From NCBI RefSeq assembly GCF_019232825.1, contig NZ_JAFAND010000023.1, forward strand, positions 1-46,306: DNA of 46,306 nt, read 5' to 3'. Under the pieces are notes generated by a model that saw only the letters and a list, made by a program, of their open reading frames with translations, ran no database searches and had not been told where the DNA came from. This stretch comes from Paludibacterium sp. (GTDB taxonomy: Bacteria > Pseudomonadota > Gammaproteobacteria > Burkholderiales > Chromobacteriaceae). This document shows, piece after piece, positions 1 through 8,032 of this stretch; position 1 is the stretch's first letter; each line of letters starts with the position of its first letter. A program made the position numbers and the translations under genes.

Positions 1-82
1 CCGGTCCGTCAACCTTCGCTCGGCCTGCCGCCACCTACCGGCAGCTCCTCCCTACTGTGCAGTTCATCGAAGGAGTTCGACC

Positions 83-268
83 ATGGCACATCGCCGTACC
101 GTTTCCCCGCTCGAGCGCGATTTGCGCGATATCCAATTCACCGTCAACCGCCTGGTGCAGCAACTGGCGCCGACGTCGCGACGCCGGTTCAACCAGGAGG
201 CGGCGCGTAGTCTGCTGGCCGCGGTGAGCTACAAGCTGGATGTCCTGCAAGCGGTGGCGCGCGCGTAA
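83..268 (+). CDS. Small hypothetical protein (61 aa)
   Basis: The ATG follows a good ribosome binding site (GGAG about 9 bases upstream). The 61-residue product is basic and predicted largely helical, with no signal peptide, membrane segment or cysteine. I do not recognise the family. The first 82 bases of the window hold no gene I can support. The gene stands alone ahead of the promoter of the PAS-GGDEF gene. The start and reading frame are supported by the ribosome binding site and by GC-rich third positions. The function is unknown. Confidence 0.5.
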   Translation: MAHRRTVSPLERDLRDIQFTVNRLVQQLAPTSRRRFNQEAARSLLAAVSYKLDVLQAVARA

Positions 269-312
269 GCGCGGCGTGAACGACGCTGCCCGGTGGGCCC
301 GCCGGGCGCGGC

Positions 313-341
313 TTGACCTGATTGTGGCCGGATACTATACC
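313..341 (+). promoter_or_regulatory. Sigma-70-type promoter of the PAS-GGDEF gene
   Basis: TTGACC (313-318) and TATACC (336-341) are separated by exactly 17 bases and lie about 45 bases upstream of the diguanylate cyclase start. It is a pattern match only; no transcript data were available. Confidence 0.5.
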
Positions 342-387
342 ACCGGCACATCCAGCATGATTTCCTCGGCGCATAAGGCTACCGGCT

Positions 388-1302
388 ATGGATATCCCCG
401 AACATCTGCGCGATACGCTGCTGCTGCAATTGGCCAACAGTCAGAACGGGATTGCGGTGCTCGATCCCGACGATGTCCTGCTGTATTACAACCAAGCGTT
501 CGCCGAGTTGTTCGCCTTTGGCCAAACGCCGATGTGCGGCCGCACGCATACCGAGGTGTTGCGCTGGATCTATCAGCACGGACTCGTTACCGACCCGATG
601 CAGTCTTTTTCCGATTGGCTGCACATGGCTTATTACGAACACCGCGCGCATGTTTTCCATAATTTCGAGATCGCGTTGAGCGATGGCCGCTGGCTGCTGT
701 TCAGCAAGCAGGTACATCCGACCGGCAATATGTCGCTGGTGGCCGCCGACATTACCCAGGCCAAACAAACCGCGCTTGCTTTGCAAGCCGCGCATCAGGA
801 GCTGGAATACCTGGCGATGACCGACGAGCTCACCGGCGTTGCCAACCGGCGGCATTTCTTCAAACGCATCGGCGAGGAGTTCGATCTTTCGCGCAACCGT
901 AAAACCGCCATCAGCCTGGCGATGCTCGACCTGGATCATTTCAAGCGCGTCAACGATCAGTTCGGCCACCCGGCCGGGGACGAGGTGCTGGTCCACTTCG
1001 GTGGCATGCTGCGCGACGTGTTGCGCGGGCGGGATTTCCCGGGGCGGGTCGGCGGCGAGGAGTTCGCCATTCTGTTCCCGGAGACGGCGCAAGCGGATGC
1101 CTGCGGCGCGCTGGAGCGGCTGCGCACGACGGTAGCCTCCTCCCCGCTGAACCAGGTGGCCGCCGGGTTCAACTACACGTTTTCCGCCGGACTCGTGGCC
1201 TTGAGCGACCAGTTCAGAACCTTCAACGAGTGGATCAGCGCCGCCGATCACGTGCTCTATCAAGCCAAAGCCGCCGGTCGCAACCGTATTGAGGCGTGTT
1301 GA
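388..1302 (+). CDS. Diguanylate cyclase, PAS-GGDEF
   Basis: This 304-residue protein is predicted to make cyclic di-GMP from two GTP in the cytoplasm. An N-terminal PAS-like sensor (about residues 15-130) is followed by a short helical linker and a GGDEF domain (about 140-304). The active-site loop is GGEEF at about residues 222-226. An RxxD product-inhibition site (RGRD) lies five residues before it, so the enzyme is predicted active and feedback-inhibited. There is no membrane segment, so the signal is presumably cytosolic. The gene is monocistronic behind a sigma-70-like promoter; the segment behind it holds a MITE. The ligand of the PAS domain is not evident. Confidence 0.9.
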   Translation: MDIPEHLRDTLLLQLANSQNGIAVLDPDDVLLYYNQAFAELFAFGQTPMCGRTHTEVLRWIYQHGLVTDPMQSFSDWLHMAYYEHRAHVFHNFEIALSDGRWLLFSKQVHPTGNMSLVAADITQAKQTALALQAAHQELEYLAMTDELTGVANRRHFFKRIGEEFDLSRNRKTAISLAMLDLDHFKRVNDQFGHPAGDEVLVHFGGMLRDVLRGRDFPGRVGGEEFAILFPETAQADACGALERLRTTVASSPLNQVAAGFNYTFSAGLVALSDQFRTFNEWISAADHVLYQAKAAGRNRIEAC

Positions 1303-1338
1303 TGTTTTGACGTCTGAGATCAGGCCAACGGTAGTGCT

Positions 1339-1512
1339 TAGGAGACCTCCGTCATCGGGTGGCGCGCCCCGAAGGGTTTGGCCAACAGGCGGCCGCCTGA
1401 CAGCGTTGCGTTCCTTGGCATCGCAGAATAACTGCGACCTGCGTCGCGCGCCTTGCATTCGGCCGCCTGTTGACCAAACGCAGTGGCAAATAACTTGTTC
1501 AGAGGGTCCCTA
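1339..1512. mobile_element. MITE copy B (short, TA-flanked)
   Basis: This is a non-coding 174-base element with TA at both ends and imperfect terminal inverted repeats (TAGGAGACCTCCG on the left; TAGGGACCCTCTG reading in from the right). An inner inverted repeat (GTTTGG, then C or T, then CAACAGGCGGCCG) encloses a further small stem (TCGCAG/CTGCGA, read from the right end). Its order of stems and several sequence blocks match the larger element at 18576-18846, so both belong to one family. No transposase is encoded. Confidence 0.6.
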
Positions 1513-1764
1513 GGGGGTGGGACTGGGCGGATAACAGACCGGGCAGGCCGGGTTGCCGCACTTGAGGCCATATTTGGCCAAGGTGGCATGCCACTCTGCG
1601 CTCTTCGCCTGTTGTTCCACGGTGACCACAATGCGCATCGGCGGTTCGAGCGGCAGGTATTGGTTGGGCGGCAGCCCGGCATCGGCGGCCCAGATTGGCG
1701 CGGCGGCCAGGCCGAAGAGGGCCGGGGCGAGCCGGGATAGGTGCGATTTCAACGAGATGACCAT
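1510..1764 (-). CDS. Small exported protein of unknown function (84 aa)
   Basis: The N-terminus is a typical Sec signal peptide: basic start, hydrophobic core, and a probable cut after the AWA-like segment near residue 26. The mature part is only about 58 residues. It ends in a cysteine- and proline-rich tail with the pattern CGNPACPVC, a possible metal-binding or disulfide site. I do not recognise the family. Its 3' end touches MITE copy B, so the last residues may derive from, or be altered by, the insertion. The start codon was chosen because it gives a complete signal peptide. Confidence 0.55.
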   Translation of the reverse strand: MVISLKSHLSRLAPALFGLAAAPIWAADAGLPPNQYLPLEPPMRIVVTVEQQAKSAEWHATLAKYGLKCGNPACPVCYPPSPTP

Positions 1765-1876
1765 ATCCGCATCATAGTTCAGTTGGCCATCCGGTAGTTA
1801 ATACATAAATTAGTATTATGTTTTATACAAATTGATTATAGTGTCTGCCGTTAATATTTAATTTAGGAACGGTAGA

Positions 1877-2653
1877 ATGAAAGCGCTGCGAGGATGGCTG
1901 GGGGCCCTGATGGTGGTTTCGCTGCCCGTGTGCGGCATGAACGTGCTTGATTTAGCGCCGGGCATGCAGGTCGAGGGGGAGATCCAGTTCAATCAGAGCC
2001 ACTATCCCTTGCCCAAGGGGGAGTGGACGGTGGTGTTGGCCACCAAGGGGGAAGGGACGATTCCTCAGGGGCGCAATCAAGTGGCGACTTTCAAGGTGGC
2101 GAATGTGTTGTTGGCCCATACGCAGCAGGGCCAGTTGGTGGCATTGCTGCGCTTTAGGGGTAATGCCACCGCGTTTCCTCCCACAGGGATTCGTGGTTGG
2201 AAAGATGACCCATGCAACCGTGCTCAACGTAATCTTTACTTGCTCAACGCCTACGATGGCAGCTTCTCTTTCCCGGAATGCTTGACCACCCAACCCGTCT
2301 ACGGTTTTGCCTATAGCAACGATGCTTATTTCGGCACGGTAACGCATTGGCTGACCCAGCACGGCATCAGCGTGCCCGGCACTTTGCTCTATAGCAACTA
2401 CAGCCGCTATGGCCGCGCGCAATTCATGCAGACCTCGCTGTGGATCAGCCCGAGCGCCTTCGGCTACCAGGACGACGATCAGCGTCTTAAGGATCTCAAC
2501 AAATGGACCGCCGGCGGCGTCGCGGCGGACAACATCCCGCTGGTCGAGGCGCTTAACGATCTATCGGGCCATTACGCCGACGCGCTGCATCATGCCTTTG
2601 ACGGCGAAGCGGCCCCGGCGGTGGATTTGGGCGTGCTCAAGCGGGTTCGCTGA
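1877..2653 (+). CDS. Exported protein of unknown function (258 aa)
   Basis: An N-terminal hydrophobic stretch (about residues 5-20, ending VCG) looks like a signal peptide, so a periplasmic or outer-membrane location is likely. The mature protein is rich in aromatic residues and predicted mostly beta, with several cysteines. I do not recognise a domain. The start is set by AGGAAC 10 bases upstream. The leader is strikingly AT-rich (about 1780-1870) compared with the gene. The 3' end overlaps the convergent racemase gene by 17 bases. Confidence 0.65.
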   Translation: MKALRGWLGALMVVSLPVCGMNVLDLAPGMQVEGEIQFNQSHYPLPKGEWTVVLATKGEGTIPQGRNQVATFKVANVLLAHTQQGQLVALLRFRGNATAFPPTGIRGWKDDPCNRAQRNLYLLNAYDGSFSFPECLTTQPVYGFAYSNDAYFGTVTHWLTQHGISVPGTLLYSNYSRYGRAQFMQTSLWISPSAFGYQDDDQRLKDLNKWTAGGVAADNIPLVEALNDLSGHYADALHHAFDGEAAPAVDLGVLKRVR

Positions 2654-3341
2654 CCAGGCTCCAGGCCACGGCGGCCTCGGCGTGCAGGCGCGTGGTGTCG
2701 AATACCGGCAGCGCCGTGTCGGCTTGCTGAATCAGCAAGCCGATTTCGGTGCAGCCGAGGATCACGCATTGCGCGCCGCGTTCGAAGAGTCCATCGATGA
2801 TCCGTCGATAGGCGTCGCGCGAGGCATCGCGGATCACGCCTTGGCACAGCTCCTGATAAATCACGTGATGGACGGTGTCGCGTTCGGCGGCCTCGGGCAG
2901 CAACACCGATAGGCCGTGCCGCTGTTCCAGCCTGCCGCGGTAGAAATCCTGTTCCATGGTGAAGCGCGTGCCGAGCAGGCCCGCGCGGCTGAAGCCGGCG
3001 GCCTTGATCGCGTCGGCGGTGGCGTCGGCGATGTGCAACAGCGGCAGCCGGGTGGCGGTCTCGATCTGTGGCGCCAGCTTGTGCATGGTATTGGTGCACA
3101 ACACCACGCACTCGGCACCGCCGGCTTCAAGTTGCCGCGCCGCCTGCGCCATGCGTTCGCCGAGCGTGTCCCAGTCGCCTGCGGCCTGCAGTGCCTCGAT
3201 GGGGGCGAAATCCACGGTCAGCATCAGGCTCGGGGCGTTGTGCTGCCCTCCCAGGCGTGTCCGCGTGGCTTGGTTGATCAGACGATAGTATTCGGCGGAG
3301 GACTCCCAGCTCATGCCGCCGATGAGGCCGATGGTTTTCAT
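2637..3341 (-). CDS. Aspartate/glutamate racemase family protein (RacX/YgeA-like)
   Basis: This 234-residue cofactor-independent racemase is predicted to interconvert L- and D-amino acids in the cytoplasm, supplying D-amino acids for the cell wall or for signalling. The N-terminus IGLIGGMSWESS and the two catalytic cysteines (in VVLCTNTMH near residue 83 and in ILGCTEIGLL near residue 197) are the hallmarks of the Asp/Glu racemase family. The ATG start gives the usual family N-terminus (MKTIGLIGG). Substrate cannot be read from sequence; YgeA-type enzymes are broad-specificity. It is convergent with the preceding exported-protein gene. Confidence 0.85.
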   Translation of the reverse strand: MKTIGLIGGMSWESSAEYYRLINQATRTRLGGQHNAPSLMLTVDFAPIEALQAAGDWDTLGERMAQAARQLEAGGAECVVLCTNTMHKLAPQIETATRLPLLHIADATADAIKAAGFSRAGLLGTRFTMEQDFYRGRLEQRHGLSVLLPEAAERDTVHHVIYQELCQGVIRDASRDAYRRIIDGLFERGAQCVILGCTEIGLLIQQADTALPVFDTTRLHAEAAVAWSLVSEPA

Positions 3342-3438
3342 GTTGTGCTCGATATCGGAGAGGAAAAGGGCTTGCCCTATTATGTCCGTATCGCGCCGGC
3401 CATGCTTAGAACCTCTAAACAGAACACATTTCGCGGTT

Positions 3439-3520
3439 GGGTAGCGTGCGTTCGCGAAGCAACGCACGGTCGTGGGACTCGCTCAAGACGTGCATTGCCT
3501 GCGGCGAACGCACGCTGCAA
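3439..3520. repeat. GTAG-headed two-hairpin repeat, copy 1
   Basis: The sequence GTAGCGTGCGTTCGCGAAGC begins a repeat with a GTGCGTT/AACGCAC stem, followed by a second stem GTGCATT/AACGCAC. The block is nearly identical to 24160-24240 and its first stem recurs at 46121-46150. It lies between two divergently placed genes' outer ends and resembles REP/BIME-type elements. Confidence 0.7.
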
Positions 3521-3561
3521 GACCTGGGCGGATGCCTTGCCGGTACTTTTGTTAGAGATTC

Positions 3562-4518
3562 TTACTCACTGCAGACCAGGCAGTCGCGCCCGTTGCGTTT
3601 GGCTTGCAGCAGCGCCGCGTCCGCGCGTCTGAGCAGGTTTTCGATCGACTCCCCCTCGCGCCATTCAGCCAGGCCTATGCAGGCCGTGACGCCGATGCGG
3701 GCATCGCCGACGATTTCCTGATGGTGGCGGATGGTCGCCAGCACGCGCTCTGCTACGCCGCGGGCTTGTTCTAGGCGGGTGCGCCGCAACAGCAATAGAA
3801 ACTCCTCGCCGCCCCAGCGCGCGCAGGCATCGCCCTCGCGCACCGCCTGCTGAATGCATTGGCCGACGGCGATCAACGTCTGATCGCCGGCCTCATGGCC
3901 ATAGGTGTCGTTGATCTGTTTGAAATGGTCGACGTCGAGCATGGCCAGGGTCATGACGCCGATATCCGCGTCCGTGTGACCTTGCTCGGAACGAATACGC
4001 TCAAGCATCATGCGCCGGTTTTCCAGGCCGGTCAGCGGGTCGACATGGGCCAAGCGGGCAATATCCGCTTCGGCGGTCTTGCGTTGGGTGATATCGAAAT
4101 GCGCTCCCATGATCCGCAGTGCCCGGCCCTCGGCATCCCGCTCCACGACCCGGCCGAGGTCCCATAGCCATGTGACCTGCCCATCAGACCCCAGGGTGCG
4201 ATATTCGGCCTCGTATCGGGGGGTCTTGCCGTCAAGATGGTCATAGTATTTGGCCACGGTGGTATCGCGGTCATCGGGATGCAGTTTGGCATACCAAAGA
4301 TCGAAATGCGGCGCCATGTCGCCCGGCTGGAAGTTCTGCAGGTTGAACACCTGCAGTTCGCCCGTTTGCGGCAACCCTTGCCATAGGCATAGACCGGTGC
4401 CGTCGAGCGCGGCATCCAGTTTCTCTGTCAGCGCGTGAATTGTCTGCCGGGCCTGCGCCAGTTCGTCGCGGAGACGCGCGATCTCGGCATACAGGTTCTG
4501 CGTATCGTTCTGCACCAT
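3562..4518 (-). CDS. Diguanylate cyclase, coiled coil-PAS-GGDEF
   Basis: The 318-residue cytosolic protein begins with a short coiled coil (about residues 5-40), followed by a PAS_3-type sensor domain with the usual C-terminal motif (about 50-150, ending in GAHFDITQRKTAE) and a GGDEF domain (about 155-318). The active-site loop is GGEEF at about residues 235-239, with an RxxD inhibitory site (REGD) before it. It should therefore make cyclic di-GMP under feedback control. It is the second PAS-diguanylate cyclase within 4.5 kb and is not closely similar to the first outside the GGDEF core. An AT-rich stretch (4555-4625) lies in its upstream region. Confidence 0.9.
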   Translation of the reverse strand: MVQNDTQNLYAEIARLRDELAQARQTIHALTEKLDAALDGTGLCLWQGLPQTGELQVFNLQNFQPGDMAPHFDLWYAKLHPDDRDTTVAKYYDHLDGKTPRYEAEYRTLGSDGQVTWLWDLGRVVERDAEGRALRIMGAHFDITQRKTAEADIARLAHVDPLTGLENRRMMLERIRSEQGHTDADIGVMTLAMLDVDHFKQINDTYGHEAGDQTLIAVGQCIQQAVREGDACARWGGEEFLLLLRRTRLEQARGVAERVLATIRHHQEIVGDARIGVTACIGLAEWREGESIENLLRRADAALLQAKRNGRDCLVCSE

Positions 4519-4628
4519 GCTCCACCTTACCCTTACCCCTCGGATCCTTTGGCGGCAGGGGAAGTTGTAACGAGTGATTATTTACATCTTAACTATTTAT
4601 TTATCATACACGTGCCTCGCGATGGCTT

Positions 4629-4660
4629 GAAATGACAATCTAATGAACGCGTGTCATTTC
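4629..4660. repeat. Inverted repeat downstream of the coiled-coil gene
   Basis: GAAATGACA (4629-4637) and TGTCATTTC (4652-4660) form a perfect 9-base inverted repeat with a 14-base loop. It lies between the 3' end of the small coiled-coil gene and the 5' end of the diguanylate cyclase gene. No T-run follows on either strand, so it could be an operator or a weak transcript end. Confidence 0.45.
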
Positions 4661-4668
4661 TCGCACGG

Positions 4669-5001
4669 CTAAACGTAGACATCGACAGTACCCCCTAATG
4701 GGGAGGCCCCCGAACGCACTGCACTTTGGCTCGGCACAGTAACCGTCGCGGGCTGCCGGCGTGTGTTGCGCATCGCGTCGGCTTGTTGTTGCTGATGCTT
4801 TAATTCGTCGACCTTCTGCTGCAGAGCCTTGATTTTTGCCTTGCCCTCCGGCGTCGTCCGCGATGGGCAATTTTGCCAATCGGCCAACTCCGCTTGATAT
4901 TTCGCCAACTGGGCATCCAACCCCGCGGGTGGGGCATTGGCGGACGGCGAACCGTAAGCCGCAATGGATGTGGTGCAATCGCTCGATATTGCGCTGCTCA
5001 T
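4669..5001 (-). CDS. Small coiled-coil protein next to the translocon operon
   Basis: This gene encodes a 110-residue hydrophilic protein with a Ser/Ala/Pro-rich N-terminus. A central amphipathic coiled coil follows (about residues 27-75), with a WQNCPSRTTPEGKAKI insert, and then a Thr/Val/Ser-rich tail. The start was chosen because ACGGAG lies 8 bases before the ATG; two in-frame upstream ATGs lack this. It follows the translocon operon on the same strand, but a strong terminator-like hairpin (5111-5132) separates them. Disordered N-terminus, coiled coil and location suggest a secreted or chaperone-like type III accessory protein, but this is inference; I do not recognise the family. Confidence 0.55.
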   Translation of the reverse strand: MSSAISSDCTTSIAAYGSPSANAPPAGLDAQLAKYQAELADWQNCPSRTTPEGKAKIKALQQKVDELKHQQQQADAMRNTRRQPATVTVPSQSAVRSGASPLGGTVDVYV

Positions 5002-5101
5002 ATCGCTTATCTCCGTCATGGCAGTCCATAGAAGGACTGGCGCGTGAGGCCGAGAGGACATGACATAAGTCGGATGCCGAAACGATTTCTGACGGTGTGT
5101 T

Positions 5102-5132
5102 CGAAAACATCGCCCGGTCCGAGGACCGGGCG
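5102..5132 (-). terminator. Terminator of the translocon operon
   Basis: CGCCCGGTCC (5111-5120) and GGACCGGGCG (5123-5132) form a perfect stem with a minimal loop. On the minus strand it is followed by ATGTTTTCG. It lies directly behind the SseE-like gene. Confidence 0.6.
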
Positions 5133-5136
5133 TGGG

Positions 5137-5523
5137 TTAAGCGCGGCAGAGGTAGCGTAGCCAAAGATCGCCGTTTATCTCGGTTGGCCGGGCGCCCTCG
5201 GCCAGCAACACCTGCGCCAGGCGGTTGCGGGCTTGGTCGAGCGCCGGATCGCCGGGCTCGGCCAGGATCATCGCGTCGACGTGCGCCACCGACGGCACGG
5301 CGGCGATGGTCCGCTTCACCAAGGTCAACAAGGCTTGCACCGCCTTGCCGTCGGCTTCGCGCGCGGCGAAGTCGCACAGGATCAGCCGTGGACCTTCCTG
5401 TCGGTAGGTCAGGGTAAAGTGCTCGGTCTCGATGGTGTAACCCAGCAGAAAATCACTGGCGAGAAAGTACTCGGCCCGCGGCGAGAATCCCTGGCGCCGC
5501 AGGTGGCGGCTGACGTCATCCAT
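5137..5523 (-). CDS. sseE: SseE-like type III secretion protein
   Basis: This 128-residue cytosolic protein resembles SPI-2 SseE (about 137 residues). Both have a helical start with an LRR segment, a conserved GY/GQ-type strand, a Y-R-E run leading into an (I/L)xCxF strand, and a C-terminal part with RxxLxxVLxxxGA followed by DGD/NGDxW. SseE-type proteins are small chaperone-like factors encoded at the end of the translocon operon. Here the gene follows the SseD-like gene by about 20 bases. A GTG start at 5538 is possible; the ATG at 5523 was preferred because GGTGGA lies upstream. The assignment rests on remembered family pattern plus gene order. Confidence 0.7.
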   Translation of the reverse strand: MDDVSRHLRRQGFSPRAEYFLASDFLLGYTIETEHFTLTYRQEGPRLILCDFAAREADGKAVQALLTLVKRTIAAVPSVAHVDAMILAEPGDPALDQARNRLAQVLLAEGARPTEINGDLWLRYLCRA

Positions 5524-5542
5524 GATCGGTGTGTCCACCGGT

Positions 5543-6118
5543 TTAGCGCTGGATGGCGTCGGACATTTTGCCGAGCAGATTGACCATGTTCTGCAGGTAC
5601 TGCAGCACGTCCTGCAGCACCTGCTTGGCGTCGCCTTGGGCCGAGTCGCTCTGGCGCAGGCACTGATCGATCTGCTGCTTCAAGTACTCGGCCTGGGCCG
5701 TTTGCTGTTGACTGGCCAGTGTCTCCTTGCCGGCGGCGAGATTGGCGCCGCCATCCATGACCTGGCCGACGGCGCGGCCGGCCTCGCTGATCGGCGTGAG
5801 GCCGGAGCCGGCCGCCGCGCCGGCGCCGATCATGCCGAGCACGCCGGCGGCGATACCGACGGCGGCCTGGGTCTTGGCCGCTTGGTAGGATTTGTCCGCC
5901 GCGTCCATCTGGGTGCGGTAAGCCGCCACGGCGATCGCTTGCGAGGCAACCAGAAAGGTTTGCTGGATCTGGTTGTTGATCTTGTTCAGATCGCGGGCCG
6001 ACTTTTCCGCCATGATCAGCGCGGCGGCGATCGACATGGTGACGTCAGCGCCATTTTGCAGCGGGTACGAGGCGGCCAGGCCAGCGCTGCTGGCCAAAGG
6101 GGTATTCAGGGTCGTCAT
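5543..6118 (-). CDS. sctB: Minor type III translocator, SseD/EspB type (SctB)
   Basis: This 191-residue protein (SPI-2 SseD is about 195) is predicted to form the host-membrane pore together with the large translocator. It has a glycine/alanine-rich hydrophobic stretch (about residues 85-110, AAVGIAAGVLGMIGAG) flanked by amphipathic helices. A C-terminal coiled coil (about 135-185) is rich in Gln, as in SctB proteins. GGAG lies 8 bases before the ATG, and the gene follows the SseC-like gene by about 20 bases. The same frame stays open into the preceding gene, but that upstream part is an out-of-frame shadow of sctE. Confidence 0.85.
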   Translation of the reverse strand: MTTLNTPLASSAGLAASYPLQNGADVTMSIAAALIMAEKSARDLNKINNQIQQTFLVASQAIAVAAYRTQMDAADKSYQAAKTQAAVGIAAGVLGMIGAGAAAGSGLTPISEAGRAVGQVMDGGANLAAGKETLASQQQTAQAEYLKQQIDQCLRQSDSAQGDAKQVLQDVLQYLQNMVNLLGKMSDAIQR

Positions 6119-6138
6119 AGGGTTTCTCCGGAGAAGGG

Positions 6139-7512
6139 TTAGGCGGCGGCAGTGATCATCATCTGCGCCGCGCCAAGTTGGTTGAGGCCGCCCAAGCCGC
6201 CTTGCAGCGCTTGGCCTGCGCTCTTGATTTCGTCTTTGGCCGCGTCCTGCTTGTTGGCGATGATGGCTTGGAACGCGCGCACCAGCGCCTGTTGGAAGTC
6301 CATGTCGGCAATGAGCCGCTGAATCGCCCGTTGCAGCTTGGCCCGGTCCAAGTCGATGGCATGCTTGCCGATCGCAGCGGACGAGGACAGCGATACCGTG
6401 GTGACTTGCTTGGCGATGTTGAGCGTGGTGGTCACCGAGGCGCCGAACACCGTCTTGGCGATTTGCTGGCGCACCTCGCGCTCGACCTGCTTGGCCACCG
6501 CTTTGAGCGTGACTTCGCCGCCGTTCTTGACGGTTTGCGTCGCCACGTCGGTGACGGCCTTCTGCACCAGTTTCTCCACATTTTCCGTGCTGAAGCGCTC
6601 GATCATGTCCTTGCTGGCCTTGGCCAGGCTCTTTTTGAGCGTTTCGCTGGTCAGTTCGGCGGTTTCCTTGGCGATTTGCTTGGCGGCCGATTCGATGCCG
6701 GCCTTGGTGCCTTCCTTGATCGCGCCCGTCAGTGCTTTGCCGGCTTCGCCGCTTTGCATGACGCGCGAGGTGGCGCGGCCGATGCCCTTGCTGCCCATCA
6801 GCCCCTTGGCGGCCTTGCCGATGTCGAAGCCCATGCCGACGAGATCGAACGACATTTCCACCTTGCCGGCAATGTCGGCGATCTTGTTGTAGGTATCGGC
6901 GTGTTTCGGATCGGCCAGCGCCAGCGTCGAAGCCACGGCCTTGACCACCCCGGCGACGCCGGCGGCCAGGTCGGCCAGGCCGCCGATCACGTTGCCGGTG
7001 ACGAGTTTCGCTACCCCGACCACCAGCTTCACGGCGGCGGTGATCCAGTTGCAGATGGTGCCGAGGATGCCGGACTTCTGGGCTTTCTTCTGGTCCGCCA
7101 GCGCTTGGTCGATCTGCTGGCGCAGGTCGTCGCATTGTTTCAAGCGGATCTGGTTGGTCGCCTCGATGCGGTTTTGCTGGCCCTTGGTGTCGATTTCCGC
7201 CAGCTTGAGGTTGTTGTTGTACAAGCCGGCGGCGGCCGCCGCCATCACCTCGGCCACCGATTTGCCCTCGAAGTTGGTGGCGGTGAGCGGCAGGCCGCTC
7301 TGCGTCAGCACGCGGTCGAGCGATTGTTGCGAGGTCTGGGCCGATACGCGCTGGCGCGGCGGCGTCGGGCGAAAGCGGTCCACGCTGTCGGCCATCCGCA
7401 AGGCCTGTGCCGGCACGGGCGCGTGCGGGGCGGGTTTGGCCGGCGCGGCGGCGGAATGATCGGTTGGCCACAATGCGGCCGACCCCAATGGGGTGAGGGT
7501 GCTAATGGTCAT
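6139..7512 (-). CDS. sctE: Major type III translocator, SseC/YopB type (SctE)
   Basis: This 457-residue protein (SseC is about 484) has a Pro/Ala-rich N-terminus, a helical region, and a main hydrophobic segment (about residues 148-195, starting CNWITAAVKLVVGVAKL). A long Lys/Glu/Ala-rich helical region follows, then a weaker second hydrophobic segment (about 350-375) and an amphipathic C-terminus. This is the layout of pore-forming translocators inserted into host membrane. The ATG overlaps the stop of the SscA-like chaperone gene (ATGA), with AGGAG just upstream. The coupling fits the need for the chaperone to hold this hydrophobic protein in the cytosol. Confidence 0.88.
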   Translation of the reverse strand: MTISTLTPLGSAALWPTDHSAAAPAKPAPHAPVPAQALRMADSVDRFRPTPPRQRVSAQTSQQSLDRVLTQSGLPLTATNFEGKSVAEVMAAAAAGLYNNNLKLAEIDTKGQQNRIEATNQIRLKQCDDLRQQIDQALADQKKAQKSGILGTICNWITAAVKLVVGVAKLVTGNVIGGLADLAAGVAGVVKAVASTLALADPKHADTYNKIADIAGKVEMSFDLVGMGFDIGKAAKGLMGSKGIGRATSRVMQSGEAGKALTGAIKEGTKAGIESAAKQIAKETAELTSETLKKSLAKASKDMIERFSTENVEKLVQKAVTDVATQTVKNGGEVTLKAVAKQVEREVRQQIAKTVFGASVTTTLNIAKQVTTVSLSSSAAIGKHAIDLDRAKLQRAIQRLIADMDFQQALVRAFQAIIANKQDAAKDEIKSAGQALQGGLGGLNQLGAAQMMITAAA

Positions 7513-7973
7513 GAGCGCTCCTGTTGTTGCGGACAAAGTGACTGCATGTGCAGTACTTGCTGTTTCAGTTCTTGATATTCCGGTTTGGCGGCACACCAGT
7601 TGAGCGCGGCGTCGAAGGCTTGCCGAGCGACGCCGAGCTGGCCGAGCGCGTGCAGGCTCAAGCCGGCAAGGTAGGCGGAGCGGGGGTCGTCCAGGCGCAA
7701 TTGCCCTGTTTGGCTAAAACTATGCACGGCCTCGTCATGCTCTCCCAGCCGTTGGCAGGTCAGGCCCAACGCCAGCCAGTAATCGAACTGCCAGTGGCTG
7801 AGCCGGGTCAGGATGAGCAGCAGCTTTTTGGCGCCGATGAAGTCGCCTTGGTCAAACCGCTGGCAGGCATCGGCGTAGAGGTTGTCCAGATCCGCCGGAT
7901 CGATATCCAGCAGCGCCTGCATGGTGGCGCCCTGGCGTAGCGCCTCGCGCACGAACTCCATGGATTGCGGCAT
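7509..7973 (-). CDS. sscA: Class II type III chaperone, SscA/SycD/LcrH type
   Basis: This 154-residue cytosolic tetratricopeptide-repeat protein should hold the large translocator before secretion. Three TPR-like units are visible (about residues 35-68, 69-102 and 103-136). They carry the family's spacing of large and small residues, for example YWLALGLTCQRLGEHDEAVHSF and AYLAGLSLHALGQLGVARQAF. GGGAGA precedes the ATG. The stop codon overlaps the translocator start, the usual SycD-SctE arrangement. A perfect hairpin precedes the gene. Confidence 0.9.
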   Translation of the reverse strand: MPQSMEFVREALRQGATMQALLDIDPADLDNLYADACQRFDQGDFIGAKKLLLILTRLSHWQFDYWLALGLTCQRLGEHDEAVHSFSQTGQLRLDDPRSAYLAGLSLHALGQLGVARQAFDAALNWCAAKPEYQELKQQVLHMQSLCPQQQERS

Positions 7974-7993
7974 GGCGGCGTCTCCCGTTCTGA

Positions 7994-8019
7994 GCGGGGC
8001 AAGGCCGGGCTTGCCCCGC
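7994..8019 (-). promoter_or_regulatory. Intercistronic hairpin behind filament gene 1
   Basis: GCGGGGCAAG (7994-8003) pairs perfectly with CTTGCCCCGC (8010-8019) across a 6-base loop. No T-run follows on the minus strand, so an mRNA-stabilising or partial-attenuating role between filament gene and chaperone gene is more likely than full termination. Confidence 0.6.
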
Positions 8020-8032
8020 GTGGCTTGGCCGA

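Noticed and set aside
4619-4668. Rho-independent terminator behind the coiled-coil gene
   Set aside because: The inverted repeat is AT-rich and no T-run follows on the minus strand; it is listed as a repeat only.
6119-7471. Upstream extension of the small translocator frame into the large translocator gene
   Set aside because: The extension is an Arg/Gly-rich shadow of sctE in another frame. The real start at 6118 has a good ribosome binding site and gives a normal SctB length.
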